This document shows positions 9,417 to 10,618 of a stretch of DNA of 10,618 bases, piece after piece; position 1 is the stretch's first letter, and each line of letters opens with the position of its first letter. The position numbers and the translations under genes were made by a program. The notes below the pieces were generated by a model that was given only the letters and a program-made list of their open reading frames with translations, ran no database searches and was not told where the DNA came from. The stretch spans positions 1-10,618 of the forward strand of contig JAABOA010000856.1 in NCBI GenBank assembly GCA_015680635.1, in the 5' to 3' direction. The DNA is from Lunasporangiospora selenospora (taxonomy: Eukaryota; Mortierellomycota; Mortierellomycetes; Mortierellales; Mortierellaceae).

Positions 9417-9434
9417 TCTCTCTCTCTCTCTCTG
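9417..9434. repeat. CT dinucleotide microsatellite
   Basis: A run of about nine CT units lies in the gene-poor region left of the XDH remnant. It is simple-sequence DNA with no coding context. Confidence 0.85.
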
Positions 9435-9765
9435 CTCAGCAAATGACGGTCTCGCGTAGAGCAAGCTTGCTCGAATGAGACTCTGTCTCAACTTTCCTAT
9501 CTCTCCAATCTCTGTTGACCACAAAATAAACGAGTTGCGCTGTAGCAATGAGATTGAGCCACCCTGTATGAGAGTTGGGAAGAAGGCAAAGAGATGATGG
9601 TCTGCTTCTGTGGCAAAGAGTATTTTGTTTTATGAACAGGCACAGGAAGCCTCATTATTCTATGTCGCTATCCCACATATCACTCCATTCTTGCTTTTCT
9701 TTTTTCTTTTTATTATTGTCGTAGTTTACACAGACGCGAGAGGGAAAAATGCTAAAGTAAAATGG

Positions 9766-9874
9766 GTGAATCGTGTCCATGGGGGATCTGGAGGCACTCG
9801 GAAGCCAACTGGATCATCTTTGTGTGCAGACCCTGGCCCACCTCAACACTCTTGGAGACAACGTTGCGGTCGAG
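9766..9874 (-). pseudogene. Relic of the XDH molybdenum-cofactor domain
   Basis: Read on the minus strand from 9874, this gives LDRNVVSKS followed by [21 protein letters not shown]. The latter aligns with the animal XDH segment [22 protein letters not shown], whose Glu (E803 in human numbering) is an active-site residue and is retained here. After ATC CCC an extra C in a five-C run (9785-9781) shifts the frame; skipping it gives MDTIH, as expected at that point of the family. Homology ends at about 9766. Normally roughly 200 or more residues separate the HRDISLG linker from this segment, so an internal deletion is inferred. Confidence 0.85.
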
Positions 9875-10618
9875 AACTGAGTGGTGCCCTTGTCGCTCTA
9901 GGCACCCAAGGAGATGTCGCGGTGGATTTCCTCGGTCAAAAGCTTAATGTCACCATGGTCGTGCTCCACCTCAATCTTGATCTGCTCAATGACATCCCAC
10001 CAGAAACGGACAAAGAATGACTTGGCAAGAGTACGGCGGTACTCGGGCATACCACCGGGGGTCGAGTACTGCATGGGAAGATCCTCATCCAAAAGCTCAA
10101 GAGCACCGTCCAAGACGGCCTTGTCACCCCAGCGCTTGCCCTTCAAGAACTCGGAGGTCTTCTTGGCCTGGCAAGTGAAGGCGCTCATACCACCGTAGCC
10201 GAATCCAGTCTCGACAATGGTGTTGTCAGGGCCGAGCTGAACACGGATCGCAGCCGTGACAATGGCGATATCGTCATCTTTACGCTTGGCCTGCTTGAAC
10301 GAGCGGATGTATTCGCCGGGACGAGTGAAGGGAACATGGATCTCGGTCAAAATATCCGTGGCGGGGTTCAAGGCCGTCTTGCGGTAACCAACAAAGAAGT
10401 TGGTAGCAGGAACAACACGGGCAGCAGCATCCGCGGACTGATCCGAAGAGAGAATGCTGAACTCGGTGTTGGAGGCAACAAAGACGGGGTTGAGATCCGA
10501 GATGGGCGAGGCTGTGGCGACGTTTCCGGCGACCGAGGCGGCGTTACGAATCTGGTTACCGGCAAAGTACTTGATGTTGGCAAGAAGAGCGGTGAGGACG
10601 GGAGCCTGGTGCTTGGGG
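9766..10618 (-). pseudogene. XDH: Xanthine dehydrogenase, truncated and broken (5' part beyond window)
   Basis: XDH oxidises hypoxanthine and xanthine to urate using Fe-S, FAD and molybdopterin domains in that order. Reading from the right edge, 239 codons (10617-9901) are open and encode the FAD domain. NAASVAGNVATASPISDLNP is the FAD-binding signature; FFVGYRKTALNP begins the C-terminal FAD subdomain; then come REGEY-like RPGEYIRSFKQAKRKDDDIA, GFGYGGMSA and GGMPEYRRTLAKSFFVRFWW. The frame stops at TAG (9900-9898), just after EIHRDISLGA, in the linker to the molybdenum domain. Past the stop the linker continues (SDKGTTQ), then needs a frameshift near 9876 to go on as LDRNVVSKS. It then jumps directly to [11 protein letters not shown] from the molybdenum domain. 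The last remnant ends near 9766 after another one-base shift. Over half of the molybdenum domain is absent, so urate formation is not possible from this copy. A translated FAD-containing stub cannot be excluded. The gene converges on CTNNBL1. Confidence 0.9.

Larger units (their letters stand above)
7797..9765. other. Gene-poor region between CTNNBL1 and the XDH remnant
   Basis: This 1.97-kb stretch holds the CTNNBL1 3' UTR at its left end. The rest has no protein I can recognise on either strand; the longest open frames (for example 8289-8639 minus, 8652-8996 plus and 9168-9446 plus) show no family motifs. Visible low-complexity parts are a 12-base C run at 7844-7855, A-rich tracts around 7867-7893, a purine-rich stretch at about 8079-8132 and an A run at 8391-8402. 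There is an inverted-repeat cluster at 8340-8369 and a CT repeat near 9417-9434. No tRNA, snRNA or transposon terminal repeat is evident. The missing 3' half of XDH is not here. Confidence 0.6.

Noticed and set aside
9168-9446. Open frame of 92 codons left of the XDH remnant
   Set aside because: It ends in a CT-repeat-derived Ser/Leu run, has no domain, and is probably chance in non-coding DNA.

Overview
This is a piece of a fungal nuclear genome. The protein-coding genes are broken by short spliceosomal introns (101-167 nt, GT...AG, with CTAAC/CTAAT/CTGAC-like branch sites), except for one 621-nt intron. Intergenic DNA holds homopolymer runs and pyrimidine-rich leaders, and the proteins are clearly eukaryotic. 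Gene content and style suggest an early-diverging filamentous fungus. Mortierellomycota/Mucoromycota is my guess from general resemblance, not from a search.

Layout. (1) 97-1077, minus strand: two-exon gene for the cytosolic large-subunit ribosomal protein eL34 (RPL34), with an unusually long intron. (2) 1078-3046: about 2 kb of intergenic DNA between divergently transcribed genes, with no convincing gene. (3) 3047-4224, plus strand: TATA box, pyrimidine-rich leader and a three-exon cytosolic-type glutathione S-transferase of 265 aa. (4) 4225-4903: intergenic. (5) 4904-7796, plus strand: seven-exon gene for beta-catenin-like protein 1 (CTNNBL1), an armadillo-fold factor of the Prp19/CDC5L spliceosome complex, 727 aa and longer than the animal protein. 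(6) 7797-9765: gene-poor DNA with poly-C/poly-A tracts, an inverted-repeat cluster and a CT microsatellite. (7) 9766-10618, minus strand, running off the right edge: xanthine dehydrogenase. The FAD domain is intact. It then hits an in-frame stop, a frameshift, a jump straight into a short piece of the molybdenum-cofactor domain, and an abrupt end. I read it as a truncated XDH pseudogene or gene fragment.

The genes do not form a pathway. RPL34 acts in translation, the GST in detoxification or redox, CTNNBL1 in pre-mRNA splicing and XDH in purine catabolism. Three are housekeeping genes in ordinary eukaryotic arrangement. I see no mobile element, CRISPR, viral gene, tRNA or rRNA, and no evidence of a new biological system. 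The decayed XDH is the observation most worth following up, and the long RPL34 intron comes next.
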